From Beijerinckia sp. 28-YEA-48 (GTDB taxonomy: Bacteria; Pseudomonadota; Alphaproteobacteria; Rhizobiales; Beijerinckiaceae), in contig NZ_FNSI01000001.1 in the NCBI RefSeq assembly GCF_900104955.1, forward strand, positions 4,870,001 through 4,934,000: a stretch of DNA of 64,000 nucleotides, read 5' to 3'. The notes under the pieces were generated by a model. That model was not told where the DNA came from, made no database searches, and saw nothing but the letters and a program-made list of their open reading frames with translations. Position 1 is the stretch's first letter. Every line of letters begins with the position of its first letter. A program made the position numbers and the translations under genes. Shown piece after piece: positions 35,374-44,547 of the stretch.

Positions 35374-36200
35374 ATTTCAGAAGACTTATTGATGCCGTCG
35401 GCGATTTTGGCCGCGGTGGCTTGCAGCAAGGGCAGATAGGAATCGACGACAGTCTGCGCGCTTTTCGCTGACGCGATATAGGTAATGGCAATCGAACAGC
35501 GCGCTTGTCCGTCGATGAGGACGGGCACCGCAAGACTGCCGGTTTCAGGCATGAAACTCTTCGCGCGCAGGGCATAACCGTCCCGCTGCACCTTGCGCAG
35601 CAGTTGCCGGATGGCTTTGGGCTCTTTCGCCAGGACGTCGTCGGGATGCCGGCTCTCGGACAGACGCTCGAGAACGCCGGCGACCACCTCTTCCGATTGA
35701 TGGGCGAGATAGGCGCGGCCGCAGGCGGTCACCAGCAACGGGGTTCGCAGGCCAACCAAAGCGCGATCGATCGTCCAGGGACTGACGCGCCGGGTCGTGC
35801 GTCGCATGATCATCGTGTCGTCGAAGAAGGCGAACAGGTCCGTCGGCCAGATGACGGTCTTCTGCAATTCGTCGAGCAGCGGTCCGGCGATCTCCGATAT
35901 CCAGGAATCTTCGTTAAACCCTTCGCTCAACTGCCGCACCAAAGGCGTGAGCCGGTAGGTTTCGACGTCGGAATCGGCAACGAGATAGCCAGCGCTGCAG
36001 AGGGTTCGCAGAATGCGATAGAGCGCGGTGCGTGAAATCTGCGTTGTTCGATGCAGGTCGCGGATCGTGGCGCCGTTGCTGATATTGAGCTGCCGCAAAA
36101 CCGTCAGCGCACGCAGCACGCTGCGCATTTCGGCATGGCCGTCGGCGATTTTGTCAGACTGCCGGCTGCGGTTGGTGGGGCGTGTCTGGGCAACAGGCAA
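35370..36200 (-). CDS. IclR-family transcriptional regulator (MhpR-like)
   Basis: A 276-residue IclR protein: a winged helix (about 24-85; MRSVLRALTVLRQL, ISRTALYRILRTLCSAGYL) and a GAF-like effector domain. The MRSVxRALxVLRxL start resembles MhpR, the activator of 3-hydroxyphenylpropionate catabolism. It is convergent with and probably controls the GST/hydroxylase operon. TTGAA-containing repeats and GTTGA-N5-TCAAC (36263-36277) lie upstream as possible autoregulatory sites. Confidence 0.92.
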   Translation of the reverse strand: MPVAQTRPTNRSRQSDKIADGHAEMRSVLRALTVLRQLNISNGATIRDLHRTTQISRTALYRILRTLCSAGYLVADSDVETYRLTPLVRQLSEGFNEDSWISEIAGPLLDELQKTVIWPTDLFAFFDDTMIMRRTTRRVSPWTIDRALVGLRTPLLVTACGRAYLAHQSEEVVAGVLERLSESRHPDDVLAKEPKAIRQLLRKVQRDGYALRAKSFMPETGSLAVPVLIDGQARCSIAITYIASAKSAQTVVDSYLPLLQATAAKIADGINKSSEI

Positions 36201-36502
36201 GATAGTTCCTCTTTTGAACGGTGCGGTGGCCCACGATGCGGCGTTTTGCCCGCTACTGCATCGTTGAATAAATCAACTGACGGCGGTACATCGGGCGCGC
36301 ATTTATGCTCCTTTGAATAACGGCGAAGTCGCTCTCCCTCCCTTATGCGGCTTCGTACGACTCAAGGGATTCGGGTTCCTCATGAGAAAGGAACCCAACC
36401 CTCCCAATGACTTGGCCCTGTCGCTTTCGAGCGGCAGGGCCTTTCTGCATTTGGGCGCGTGGCGCAGGCGGCGACACGGATCTCACTGAAATGGTTCGCG
36501 CC
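36201..36502. other. 302-nt intergenic region with two hairpins; possible small RNA
   Basis: No protein gene is supported here. The first third holds the IclR promoter with the inverted repeat GTTGA-N5-TCAAC. It then contains the hairpin GGGTTCCT (36373-36380)/AGGAACCC (36389-36396), followed by an 11-bp stem GGCCCTGTCGC (36414-36424)/GCGGCAGGGCC (36431-36441, one G-T pair) and TTT. Read on the plus strand this is the 3' end of a short structured RNA; no plus-strand gene precedes it. Confidence 0.45.
36414..36444 (+). terminator. plus-strand terminator-like hairpin
   Basis: 11-bp stem with one wobble pair, 6-nt loop TTTCGA, then TTTCT. On the minus strand no T-run follows, so it does not serve the hypothetical gene ending at 36503. 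Confidence 0.5.
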
Positions 36503-37033
36503 TTATTTGCCGGGACGGCTATCCCGCCGGGCCTGCGCAACTTTCGTCGCCCGCACGACGCGGCCGACGTTGGCGCGATTGACCAAACTGTCCTGTCGAT
36601 CGCTTGCGACAGGGTGCATGCCGGCGCGGCTGGTGCGTCCGGACGCAGGGCCATTGCGCCGGTTGGCGCTTGTCTTGAGCGTGAGCGCGCGTTGGGCTGA
36701 ATCCATCAAAGCCTGGTGGGCGGCAATGGCTTCGCGGCGCGCGACTTCGGCATTGAGCCGCTTCAAGGCGCCGCTGAAGACTTGCTTGCGTCGCGCGGGC
36801 TTTTCGATATTGCCGGGAAAGCTTGCGCCACGCGGTTCGGCTTTGCCGCGAATGCCGCGTCGCATGCCGCGCGCGAAGGTGCGCGCCTTATCGTGCAAGT
36901 CTCGAATGCGCTTTTTGGCGGCGGCAATCGCTTCGTCTTCCAGGGCGATGAGGGCAGGGTAGTGCGTTTGAGACAGAAGCTCGAACTCCTCGTGAGACAT
37001 CAAGGCACGTTCGGTTTTGACAGAAAGGGACAT
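36503..37033 (-). CDS. conserved-type basic hypothetical protein
   Basis: A 176-residue, very basic protein. The N-terminal 60 residues form an amphipathic helical region (HEEFELLSQTHYPALIALED, then AIAAAKKRIRDLHDKARTFA); the rest is Arg/Lys/Ala-rich and probably disordered, suggesting nucleic-acid binding. The ATG at 37033 has GCAGGAGAG upstream. No named family is recognised. The strong ribosome site and patterned N-terminus argue for a real gene. Confidence 0.65.
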   Translation of the reverse strand: MSLSVKTERALMSHEEFELLSQTHYPALIALEDEAIAAAKKRIRDLHDKARTFARGMRRGIRGKAEPRGASFPGNIEKPARRKQVFSGALKRLNAEVARREAIAAHQALMDSAQRALTLKTSANRRNGPASGRTSRAGMHPVASDRQDSLVNRANVGRVVRATKVAQARRDSRPGK

Positions 37034-37100
37034 GGCACTCTCCTGCTGCGGGTCGCAGTTTGGACCACTATAGGACGTCAATTTGGCGGCAGGGGCGAGC

Positions 37101-37457
37101 TTATTGTTGCGGGCCCATGGTTCCGCTGGTCTTCAATCTTGCCGCTTTGACCCAGCCGCTGATGTCTTTCCCCGTTTTGGGGTTCGTATACATCACCGAC
37201 GCCCAGCCGCTGTTGGTTTGCGCATAGGCGATCAACTGGTCGTTCGGGATGACGAAAACAGCCTTCATGGCGCAATGGCTGTCTGGCGCCGTGTAAAACG
37301 GCAGCCTGCCGGCGCCGGTCACGACCATGGCGAGGGGTGGTGAGAACAGCGGCGCTGCGTTTGTTCCTGTTTGCGGCTCGCGACAGGCCGCTTGCGCGGT
37401 GTGCGAGAACAGGGGGCTCGCGATCAGAACCCCCAACCATACCATGCGGGTCTTCAT
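37101..37457 (-). CDS. exported small SH3-like protein
   Basis: A 118-residue protein with a signal peptide (about 1-23, ending HTAQA) and a small beta domain: GRLPFYTAPDSHCAMKAVFV, then DQLIAYAQTNSGWASVMYTN and ISGWVKAARLK, the pattern of bacterial SH3b modules. Two Cys in the mature part could form a disulfide. SH3b domains often bind cell-wall peptides; the role here is unknown. GAGG precedes the ATG. It is divergent from the DUF4142 gene. Confidence 0.75.
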   Translation of the reverse strand: MKTRMVWLGVLIASPLFSHTAQAACREPQTGTNAAPLFSPPLAMVVTGAGRLPFYTAPDSHCAMKAVFVIPNDQLIAYAQTNSGWASVMYTNPKTGKDISGWVKAARLKTSGTMGPQQ

Positions 37458-37617
37458 GGGCAGCCTCGCGTGATCGTTCGTCGGCGAGAGGCAGATTAGC
37501 CCCATTTTTGCGCCGCGCCAGCTTCCCGGCGGCGGTTCAGCGCGCGATAATTCGGAACAGATGACGCCGCCCGGCGTTCAGTTCGAGGTATTGGGTCACC
37601 CGCAGGGGAGCGCTACG

Positions 37618-38184
37618 ATGCGTTACGTGCTGATCGCCGGCTGGCTGCTTCTTGCCCCAGTTCTCATCCCAGGTCCTGGTGCCCCCCTCAGTTTCGCCCA
37701 GTCGCCCAGCGGGCCGGCCGAGGCCGATCCGTCGCCCGAAGTAGCGTCACCTGAAGTCATGACCGCGATCGACTTTGTCAAAGAGGTGGCGGCCTCCGAT
37801 CAGGTGGAGATCGAAAGCAGCCAGATCGCGCTGGAGCGCGGCACTTCGGTTCAGCAGGCTTTCGCCAAACAGATGATCGACAGCCATGGGAAGACGAGCG
37901 CTGATCTGAAGCGGCTGGTCTCCATCGAGAAGATCGCGGTCGATCTTCCGGTCGAACTGGGCGATGGCGATCGGGCGCGGCTCGATAAGCTGAAATTGGT
38001 CGAGGCGGCGAAATTCATTGGCGAATACAGTTCGCTGCAGGTGGTCATGCACAGAAATGCGGTCGCTCTGTTCGAGCGTTATGCCAAGGACGGGGACAAT
38101 ATGAGCCTCAAGGCCTGGGCGCGGCGCACGCTGCCGGTCTTGCGGCATGATCTGGCGGCGGCGGAGAAACTGCCACGCTCCTGA
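37618..38184 (+). CDS. DUF4142 domain-containing exported protein
   Basis: A 188-residue protein: signal peptide (about 1-28, ending SFAQS), short acidic linker, then a helical DUF4142 domain (ferritin-like outline: AIDFVKEVAASDQVEIESSQ; FAKQMIDSHGKTSADL). Proteins of this family are periplasmic or outer-membrane and stress-linked; the biochemical role is unsettled. The ATG at 37618 has AGGGGAG upstream. Confidence 0.85.
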   Translation: MRYVLIAGWLLLAPVLIPGPGAPLSFAQSPSGPAEADPSPEVASPEVMTAIDFVKEVAASDQVEIESSQIALERGTSVQQAFAKQMIDSHGKTSADLKRLVSIEKIAVDLPVELGDGDRARLDKLKLVEAAKFIGEYSSLQVVMHRNAVALFERYAKDGDNMSLKAWARRTLPVLRHDLAAAEKLPRS

Positions 38185-38307
38185 CGGGCGAACCAAAAGT
38201 CACATGGTTCAGGCGCCGCTGGCTTTGATCCAAATTCCTGTGCCATAGCTAAAGCGCTGGTTACGACGCGAATTGCCGTAACGATCGGATATTCATCGGA
38301 TTGCGCG

Positions 38308-39441
38308 ATGGCGGATTCCATGGCGACTGAGGCGGCCCGTCCTGGCCTGCGCCGTTGGCTGGATAGCTTCTCCCATGGTCCCCGGTTGGTGGACGATGTG
38401 GAATGCGCCGCGTCGGTGCTGCTGGCGATCCTGTTCGCCCATCTCGTCGGCGCGCAGAACGTTTCCTGGGCCGCCTTCTCCGGCTATATGGTGATGCGCG
38501 GCCATATCGCCGACACGCTGCTGCGGGGGTTCCTGCGCATTGTCGGCACGGGCTGCGGCGGTGCGCTCGCTTTGTTCATCGTGCCGGTTGTCGCCCCATC
38601 GCTGCCACTCTCGATCCTGGCGATTGCCGTCATCGGCGGCGTCAGCATGTATGGCGCGCTGACGGCGCGTCGCGCTTATGCCTGGCTGTTTGTCGGCCTC
38701 ACCTTCGCGATGATCCTGCTCGATCAGATCGAGCATCCGAACCATGCGCTGAAGGGCTTTGTCGAGACGCGCATGCTGGAGGTGGTCGCCGGCACTTGCG
38801 CCTGTATCGTCATCGGCATTCTGTCGTCCTTGACGTTGCGGCGGCGCTGGCCCGGCACGCGCCTGCCGCCTGCGCCGCGCATCGGCTGGCATCTCCAGGC
38901 TGCTGGCCATGCGGCTGAGGCCGCGTTTGCTTTGGCGCTGCTGCTCATCGTCTGGCGGCTGTTCGCACTGCCCGAATTAGCGCAAGGGGCGGTGAGCATC
39001 ATGGCGGTGATGCTGATCCCGATTTCCAGTATCGGTGTCGGTGGGTTCAAACTGGTCAGCCGCAAATTGATGCTGCGGTTCCTCGGCTGCCTCATCGGCG
39101 GCGTGGTGGCCGCCGGCGTGCTGTTCGCAGCCCATGGCAGTGCGCCGATCCTGATCGTGGCGACGGCGATAGGCGTTCTCATCGGTCGCCATATCGAGAA
39201 CGGCAGCCATGGACTGACTTATATAGGCACGCAGTTCACCCTGGCCATTCTGGTGACGCTGGTGCCCGACAACTATGCGGACGCCGCCATCAGGCCAGCG
39301 CTCGAACGGTTGGTCGGCATTCTTGCCGGCACCGCCGTTCTCGAGCCGGTGCTGATCATCAGCTATTTGCTGTATCTGTGGAGTGGATCGTCGCAGCCCG
39401 CGCCTGTGGCGAAGTCTTCCGACGACCCAGCGAACGAGTGA
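38308..39441 (+). CDS. FUSC family membrane protein (aromatic acid exporter-like)
   Basis: A 377-residue protein with two sets of about five to six membrane segments separated near residues 180-200, the inner-membrane half of the FUSC/AaeB fold. An example is NVSWAAFSGYMVMRGHIADT. AaeB relatives export aromatic carboxylic acids; this shorter form lacks the large cytoplasmic domain. The aromatic-degrading neighbours make relief from aromatic acids plausible. No ribosome site of note precedes the ATG. Confidence 0.82.
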   Translation: MADSMATEAARPGLRRWLDSFSHGPRLVDDVECAASVLLAILFAHLVGAQNVSWAAFSGYMVMRGHIADTLLRGFLRIVGTGCGGALALFIVPVVAPSLPLSILAIAVIGGVSMYGALTARRAYAWLFVGLTFAMILLDQIEHPNHALKGFVETRMLEVVAGTCACIVIGILSSLTLRRRWPGTRLPPAPRIGWHLQAAGHAAEAAFALALLLIVWRLFALPELAQGAVSIMAVMLIPISSIGVGGFKLVSRKLMLRFLGCLIGGVVAAGVLFAAHGSAPILIVATAIGVLIGRHIENGSHGLTYIGTQFTLAILVTLVPDNYADAAIRPALERLVGILAGTAVLEPVLIISYLLYLWSGSSQPAPVAKSSDDPANE

Positions 39442-39445
39442 GCCG

Positions 39446-40483
39446 CTAGTTCGTCAGCTGCGCCACCTTGGCGATGATCGATTTCGGCATTTGCAAGGTC
39501 TCGCGCACGATCGCGTCCATATCCTCACCGCTGGCGGCGTCGACCATCAGGCCGCGCTTTTGGCAAGCGGCGAGGAAATCAGGATCGCTCAGCATTGTGT
39601 TGAAGGCCTCGCGCAGCAGGGCCAGCCGATCGGCGGGCACGCCAGGCGTTGTGAGAATGGAGCGGCCGATCTCGCCGGTGCTGGCGACAGCGCGCAGCAC
39701 CTCGCGGCCTTCGTCATCGGTTGCCAGTTCCGGCAAGGTCGGGACATTCGGCAACAGGTGATGTCGCTTCAGCGAGGCCTGATAGAGAATGGAGGCTTCG
39801 CCGCGTTCGATCCAGCCCGGCTTGCTGATGAGGATACCTGGTAGTCCATAAGCGCCGACGATGTCGACTTCGCCGCGTTCCATGGCGAGCTGAATATCGG
39901 TCGTGCCGGAATAGCCGCGCACCAGTTTGAATTGCGATCCGGCATAGGTGTTCAGTGCCGAGGGGAACAGAACGGTGGTCGAGCCGCCGCCGGAGGCACC
40001 GACCGTGAAGGGCCTGTGGCGGGTGTCGTCGAAAGTTTTGATGCCGCTTTTCGGCAAGGCCACGCCGGTGTCGATGTTGGAAACAACGCGGCCGATGTAG
40101 GAGAATTTCGAGACGTCGATATTGGCGGTGTTGCTGACGATGCTGTCGAGCGCCAGGGTCTGTGCCAGGCTGCCGAGAATGGTGCCATCCTTCGGCGCGA
40201 CTTCGGCCATGTATTTGGCCGCCAGGAAACTGCCGGCGCCCGGCATGTTCTGCGACAGAATGCTGGGATTGCCGGGAAGGAATTTCGGCAGGAATTCAGC
40301 GACGAGGCGACCGTAGAGATCATAACCGCCGCCGGGGCCATAGCCGATCAGGAGGCGCATGTTCTTGCCGCGATAGAAGTCCTTGGCGTCTTGCGCCGAG
40401 GCGGCTGTGGTGAGCCCCAAGATCGCCAATAGAGAGCCGGCGACGAGGCCGACAAGCTGGCCGATCATAAGCCGTTTCCTCAT
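39446..40483 (-). CDS. Bug-like periplasmic substrate-binding protein
   Basis: A 345-residue receptor of the tripartite tricarboxylate transporter superfamily. It has a signal peptide (about 1-30, ending TAASAQDA), then NMRLLIGYGPGGGYDLYGRL and NMPGAGSFLAAKYMAEVAP, which correspond to the ligand-loop motifs of TctC/Bug proteins, although with an atypical first loop. GAGGGAAAAG precedes the ATG at 40483. No cognate membrane genes are close. It lies 180 nt after the CE4-type hydrolase gene on the same strand and may be co-expressed, delivering that enzyme's substrate. Confidence 0.88.
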   Translation of the reverse strand: MRKRLMIGQLVGLVAGSLLAILGLTTAASAQDAKDFYRGKNMRLLIGYGPGGGYDLYGRLVAEFLPKFLPGNPSILSQNMPGAGSFLAAKYMAEVAPKDGTILGSLAQTLALDSIVSNTANIDVSKFSYIGRVVSNIDTGVALPKSGIKTFDDTRHRPFTVGASGGGSTTVLFPSALNTYAGSQFKLVRGYSGTTDIQLAMERGEVDIVGAYGLPGILISKPGWIERGEASILYQASLKRHHLLPNVPTLPELATDDEGREVLRAVASTGEIGRSILTTPGVPADRLALLREAFNTMLSDPDFLAACQKRGLMVDAASGEDMDAIVRETLQMPKSIIAKVAQLTN

Positions 40484-40663
40484 GACTTTTCCCTCATGTG
40501 TTGCTCTTCGCAAACGCTGCACATTGGTTTTGCCGCGTTTCTCGATGGACGCAGCTTGGGTCGTGTCTTGTCGGCGCTTAGGGGCGTCGCCGGCACGGGG
40601 CCGATGACGCGTCTTCGTTCAGGCCGCGCGATGGCCGCCTTTTAGTTTCGCGTCACAGTTGGT

Positions 40664-41524
40664 TCACCGGGCCGAGGCGCGGGCGAGTTCCTGGACTTCA
40701 GCCTTGAACAGGTCGTTGCACCAATCGGTCAGTTCCATGCCGGTGGCGAACCAGACGTTGCCGGCCTTTTTGATGTGCTGGATGATGCCGCGCAGCGCCA
40801 AGGTGCGGCCGGGCCGACCGATGATGTAGGGATGCAGTGTGAACGGGATATAACCCGGCTGCTGGCTTGTTTCGGCATACAGCTCGTCGAAATAGGCTTT
40901 CCAGGTTTCCAGCCCATGGAAGGGATTGCCGTATTCGCCGTGGCGATGGCCAAACAACGTGCCGTCGCCAAACGGCTGACGCGGCAGTTCAACCAGCGTC
41001 TTGCCGTTGTGCTCATAGAGAAACGGGCGTTCCTCATGGAAACAATTGCTGTTCCAGGCAAAGCCATGCTCGATCAGCAGCTCGATGGTGTTGGTGCTCT
41101 GGGTGCAGGAGCGCCAGCCATAGGGCCTGCGGCCGGTGCGCTCCTTGATCATGGCGATGGTCTTGCGCATCACCTCGGTCTCTTCGTCGCGCGGCAGATA
41201 GCGGGCGATCTCGTGATTGTAGCCGTGGCCTTCGACCACATGGCCATGGTCGAGAATGGCTTGCACCGCTTCGGGAAACCGTTCGGCGATGGCGCCGCAG
41301 GTCATGAAGGTGGCGCGAATGTCCTCTTCCTTGAGGATGCGCAGCAGCCGATAAATGGCATGGTGAGGGCCGTATTCGCCCTGGCTCCACATTTCGTAAT
41401 TGAGAAAGCCATTTTTGTCCGGCTTGACGTCTTCGCCGCCCTGGAAATCGAAGGTCAGGAAGACCGCGGCCCGTTCACCCTTGGGCCAGCGGATGAGGTG
41501 GTCATAGTGATATTCCTTGAGCAT
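40664..41524 (-). CDS. polysaccharide deacetylase family hydrolase (PuuE allantoinase-like)
   Basis: A 286-residue NodB/CE4-fold protein. Motifs: FLTFDFQGGEDV at the position of the metal Asp, ATFMTCGAIAERFPE, HGYNHE (two His metal ligands) and RRPYGWRSCTQSTNT. The latter and FTLHPYIIGRPGR are typical of the PuuE allantoinase/HpPgdA branch, which acts on small cyclic amides or peptidoglycan. The ATG at 41524 follows ACGAGGA; a much longer frame upstream has no support. It is divergent from a LysR gene. Confidence 0.88.
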   Translation of the reverse strand: MLKEYHYDHLIRWPKGERAAVFLTFDFQGGEDVKPDKNGFLNYEMWSQGEYGPHHAIYRLLRILKEEDIRATFMTCGAIAERFPEAVQAILDHGHVVEGHGYNHEIARYLPRDEETEVMRKTIAMIKERTGRRPYGWRSCTQSTNTIELLIEHGFAWNSNCFHEERPFLYEHNGKTLVELPRQPFGDGTLFGHRHGEYGNPFHGLETWKAYFDELYAETSQQPGYIPFTLHPYIIGRPGRTLALRGIIQHIKKAGNVWFATGMELTDWCNDLFKAEVQELARASAR

Positions 41525-41734
41525 TGTTATTCCTCGTATTTCGAGTGCGGGTCGGTCGAATCTTGGTTTTCTGATTGCATCAAAATGATAGATTGGCCCC
41601 GCAAGAGCCGGTAGCCGATGTCTTGGAAAGACTGTTGTTCCGGGACCCGCGAACCGCGCCGCAAGGGAGGACGACCGGTACGTGCGTATTGCAGCGCACG
41701 TGCGCCTTATAAGACGGCAGGATCGGGGGAGAGG

Positions 41735-42667
41735 ATGACAGTGACTGCACCGTTGCGCGATCTGAAGAAGCTCAACACATTCGTGCGGGTGGCGGAACGT
41801 CGAAGCTTCACCAAGGCGGCGGAGGATTTGCGCACGACGCCTTCGGTCGTCAGCAAACATATGAAGGAGCTGGAGGAGACGCTCGGCTTCAGTCTTCTCA
41901 ACCGATCGACGCATGGTATCGTCTTGACCGATGCGGGCGAGGGACTGTTTCAGAATTGCCTGCACATGCTGGCGAGCCTCGACGACTATCTGGTGGAAGC
42001 GCGCAATTCGCAGACGGGACCGTTTGGAACGTTGCGCGTGCAGACGACGAGCGACTACGCCCGCCTTGTTCTCTCACCGCTGATTGGCGCCTTCGCCGAC
42101 CGTCATCCCGGGCTGCGCGTGCATCTGGCCGTTGTGCCCGAAGACCAGACGCCGAGCGAGGATGGCTGCGATGTGATCGTGGCTGGGCGCAAGCCGTCGC
42201 TGCCCGGTCTTCTGGAGCGAGACCTGGGGCCGGTGCCTCATGTGATCTGTGCGGCGCCGGCCTATTTCGCCCGTTGCGGTCGCCCGCAGGATCCGCAGGA
42301 TCTGCGCCAGCACAATTGCCTGGTGAATCTCTATGGCGGTCCCAAGAGCTGGCCGTTTCAAGCGGCGTCGCGTCCGCTCCTCATCGAGGTGAAGGGCTCG
42401 CTGTCGTCGAACAATACGGCCGCCCTCATTCAGATGGCCCTGCAGGGCTGGGGGATTATTCGGGTGCCGCTCTCCGCGGTGCAGGCCGAGCTTGCCGAGA
42501 TGCGCCTCGAGACGATCCTGGATCAGGTGGCGTTGTCGCCCGAACGGATCAGCCTTTATTTCTCCAAGGCGAAACATCTGCCGGCCAAGACGAGTGACTT
42601 CATTCAGTTTCTGTTGGCGGCGATGGCGGAGAAGGGCCCGGGCAAAGCGACTGAGTTGATCGAGTAA
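41735..42667 (+). CDS. LysR-family transcriptional regulator
   Basis: A 310-residue LysR protein: LKKLNTFVRVAERRSFTKAA, then TTPSVVSKHMKELEETLG form the DNA-binding domain; the effector domain follows. The ATG has GGGGGAGAGG upstream. It is divergent from the CE4-type hydrolase and Bug receptor genes and probably controls them. ATCA-AAA-TGAT (41579-41589) in the gap is a candidate site. Confidence 0.92.
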   Translation: MTVTAPLRDLKKLNTFVRVAERRSFTKAAEDLRTTPSVVSKHMKELEETLGFSLLNRSTHGIVLTDAGEGLFQNCLHMLASLDDYLVEARNSQTGPFGTLRVQTTSDYARLVLSPLIGAFADRHPGLRVHLAVVPEDQTPSEDGCDVIVAGRKPSLPGLLERDLGPVPHVICAAPAYFARCGRPQDPQDLRQHNCLVNLYGGPKSWPFQAASRPLLIEVKGSLSSNNTAALIQMALQGWGIIRVPLSAVQAELAEMRLETILDQVALSPERISLYFSKAKHLPAKTSDFIQFLLAAMAEKGPGKATELIE

Positions 42668-42756
42668 GGCGAGGATGCGCCGCCGCCGCGGCAATTTCGC
42701 TTGACCACGACAGTGAGCATTCCATGCTATAGCCGAGCGCGCTTCATCCGATATTC

Positions 42757-44547
42757 GTGAGCCGTCTGTTGCTGTCCATCGATCGTCCACTCGTCCGGAT
42801 CCGCCGAATGCGCGGGATGATGCGCCTGCTGGCGCTGCTGGAAGCCCGCGGCGTGATCATCGTGCTGTTGGCGCTGCTGGTCGGCGCTCTCGCCAGCGTG
42901 CTGGTGACGGCGATGAACCACGTCGTCCAGTTTCTGCACGGGCTGTTGTTCGAGACGCCGCCGGGCGGCCGGTTGTCGGCGATGATGACGCTGCAGAATC
43001 CGCTGGAAGCTCTGGTGCCGGCGGTCGGCGGCATTCTGCTCGGCCTCAGCATTGTTTGGCTGCGCTGGCGCAAGTTTCGCACGCCGGTCGATCCGATCGA
43101 GGCCAATGCGCTGCATGGCGGGCGCATGTCCTTGACCGACACCTGCATCATCGCCGGTCAGACCATGCTGTCGAGCGGCTTTGGCGCGTCGGTCGGCTTG
43201 GAGGCCGGCTATACCCAGGTCGGCTCGGGCCTCGCTTCCTATATGGCGCGGTTCTTTCGCTTTCGCCGGGGCGATGTCCGCATCCTGGTCGGCGCCGGCG
43301 CGGCAGGCGCCATTGCCGCCGCCTTCGATGCGCCTTTGACGGGTGCCTTTTATGGCTTTGAACTGATCATCGGCATTTACTCCATTGCCAATGTGGCGCC
43401 GGTGATGGCGGCGGCGATCACCGCTTCGCTGGTGGCGACCTGGCTGGGCGGCGCGCCGTTCCCGATCGATCTGCCGGCCTTGCCGGCGCTCACCGCCAGC
43501 CAATATGTGCCCTTCATTTTGCTGGGCCTGTGCGGCGGCGCCATCTCGATCGGTATCATGTATCTGGTCGCAGGCGTCGAGCGGGTCTTCGTCAAACTGT
43601 CTATTCCCGCAGCGGCCCGCCCGTTCATCGGCGGCTGTATCGTCGGCATGCTTGGTCTGGTGACGCCGCAGGTTCTCTCCAGCGGCCATGGCGCGCTGCA
43701 CAGCGTCTTCTCGTTCGACCACGGCCTGTTTGTCGTGGGCACTATTTTCCTGCTCAAGATCGCCGCGTCGTCGATTTCGCTGGGTGCGGGTTTTCGCGGC
43801 GGGCTGTTCTTCGCCTCGCTTCTGCTGGGCGCGCTATTTGGTAAGCTGTTTGCCGGTGTCACCGCGTCGATCGCGCCGTTTCTCGGTATCGATCCGGTGG
43901 TCGCAGCCGTGGCCGGCATGACGTCGTTTGCGGTCGGCATCGTCGGCGGTCCGTTGACGATGACGTTCCTGGCGCTGGAATCGACCCACGATCTGGCCCT
44001 AAGCGGCGTGGTTCTGGCGACCTCCGTCATGACATCGCTCTTGGTGCGCGAAACCTTTGGCTATTCCTTCTCGACCTGGCGTTTCCATCTGCGCGGCGAG
44101 ACGATCCGCAGCGCCCAGGATGTCGGCTGGATGCGCAATCTCACCGTCGGCGCGATGATGCGCAAGAATGTGGAGACGGTCGAGGCGACGACGACGATTG
44201 GAAGCTTTTGTGTGAAATATCCTCTGGGCGCGGCCCAGCGCGTCATCGCCGTCGACGAGCAGGGTCATTATGCCGGCATGCTGATCGTCGCCGAGGTCCA
44301 TGGCCATGAGCTGGGACCCAGCACGCCGGTGAGCATTGTGGCGAAATACAAAGATGTGGCGCTGGTGCCGCATATGGATGTGTCGCAAGCCGCCAACGCC
44401 TTTCAGGATGCCGGCGCCGAGGAGCTCGCGGTGATCAAGAGCGCGGAGGACCGCACGGTGATCGGTCTCTTGACCGAGAACCATTTGATGCGCCGCTACG
44501 CCGAGGAGCTTGAGAAGGCGCGCCGCGATCTGGCCGGCGAGAAATAG
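42757..44547 (+). CDS. ClC-type chloride channel/transporter with C-terminal CBS-like region
   Basis: A 596-residue membrane protein with a ClC core (about 20-440) and a cytosolic tail of about 150 residues resembling a CBS pair. The central pore motif reads SSGFGASVGLEAGYTQ, against GREGP in ClC-ec1: the gating-type Glu is kept while the Arg and Pro positions differ. GAGAAGAIAAAFDAPLTGAFYGFE is clear family text. The start is GTG. It could move chloride or another anion; altered filter text leaves selectivity open. Confidence 0.9.
   Translation: MSRLLLSIDRPLVRIRRMRGMMRLLALLEARGVIIVLLALLVGALASVLVTAMNHVVQFLHGLLFETPPGGRLSAMMTLQNPLEALVPAVGGILLGLSIVWLRWRKFRTPVDPIEANALHGGRMSLTDTCIIAGQTMLSSGFGASVGLEAGYTQVGSGLASYMARFFRFRRGDVRILVGAGAAGAIAAAFDAPLTGAFYGFELIIGIYSIANVAPVMAAAITASLVATWLGGAPFPIDLPALPALTASQYVPFILLGLCGGAISIGIMYLVAGVERVFVKLSIPAAARPFIGGCIVGMLGLVTPQVLSSGHGALHSVFSFDHGLFVVGTIFLLKIAASSISLGAGFRGGLFFASLLLGALFGKLFAGVTASIAPFLGIDPVVAAVAGMTSFAVGIVGGPLTMTFLALESTHDLALSGVVLATSVMTSLLVRETFGYSFSTWRFHLRGETIRSAQDVGWMRNLTVGAMMRKNVETVEATTTIGSFCVKYPLGAAQRVIAVDEQGHYAGMLIVAEVHGHELGPSTPVSIVAKYKDVALVPHMDVSQAANAFQDAGAEELAVIKSAEDRTVIGLLTENHLMRRYAEELEKARRDLAGEK

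Noticed and set aside
41525-41965. N-terminal extension of the CE4-type hydrolase
   Set aside because: The extension runs through the divergent LysR start region; the ATG at 41524 has a ribosome site and begins at the fold.
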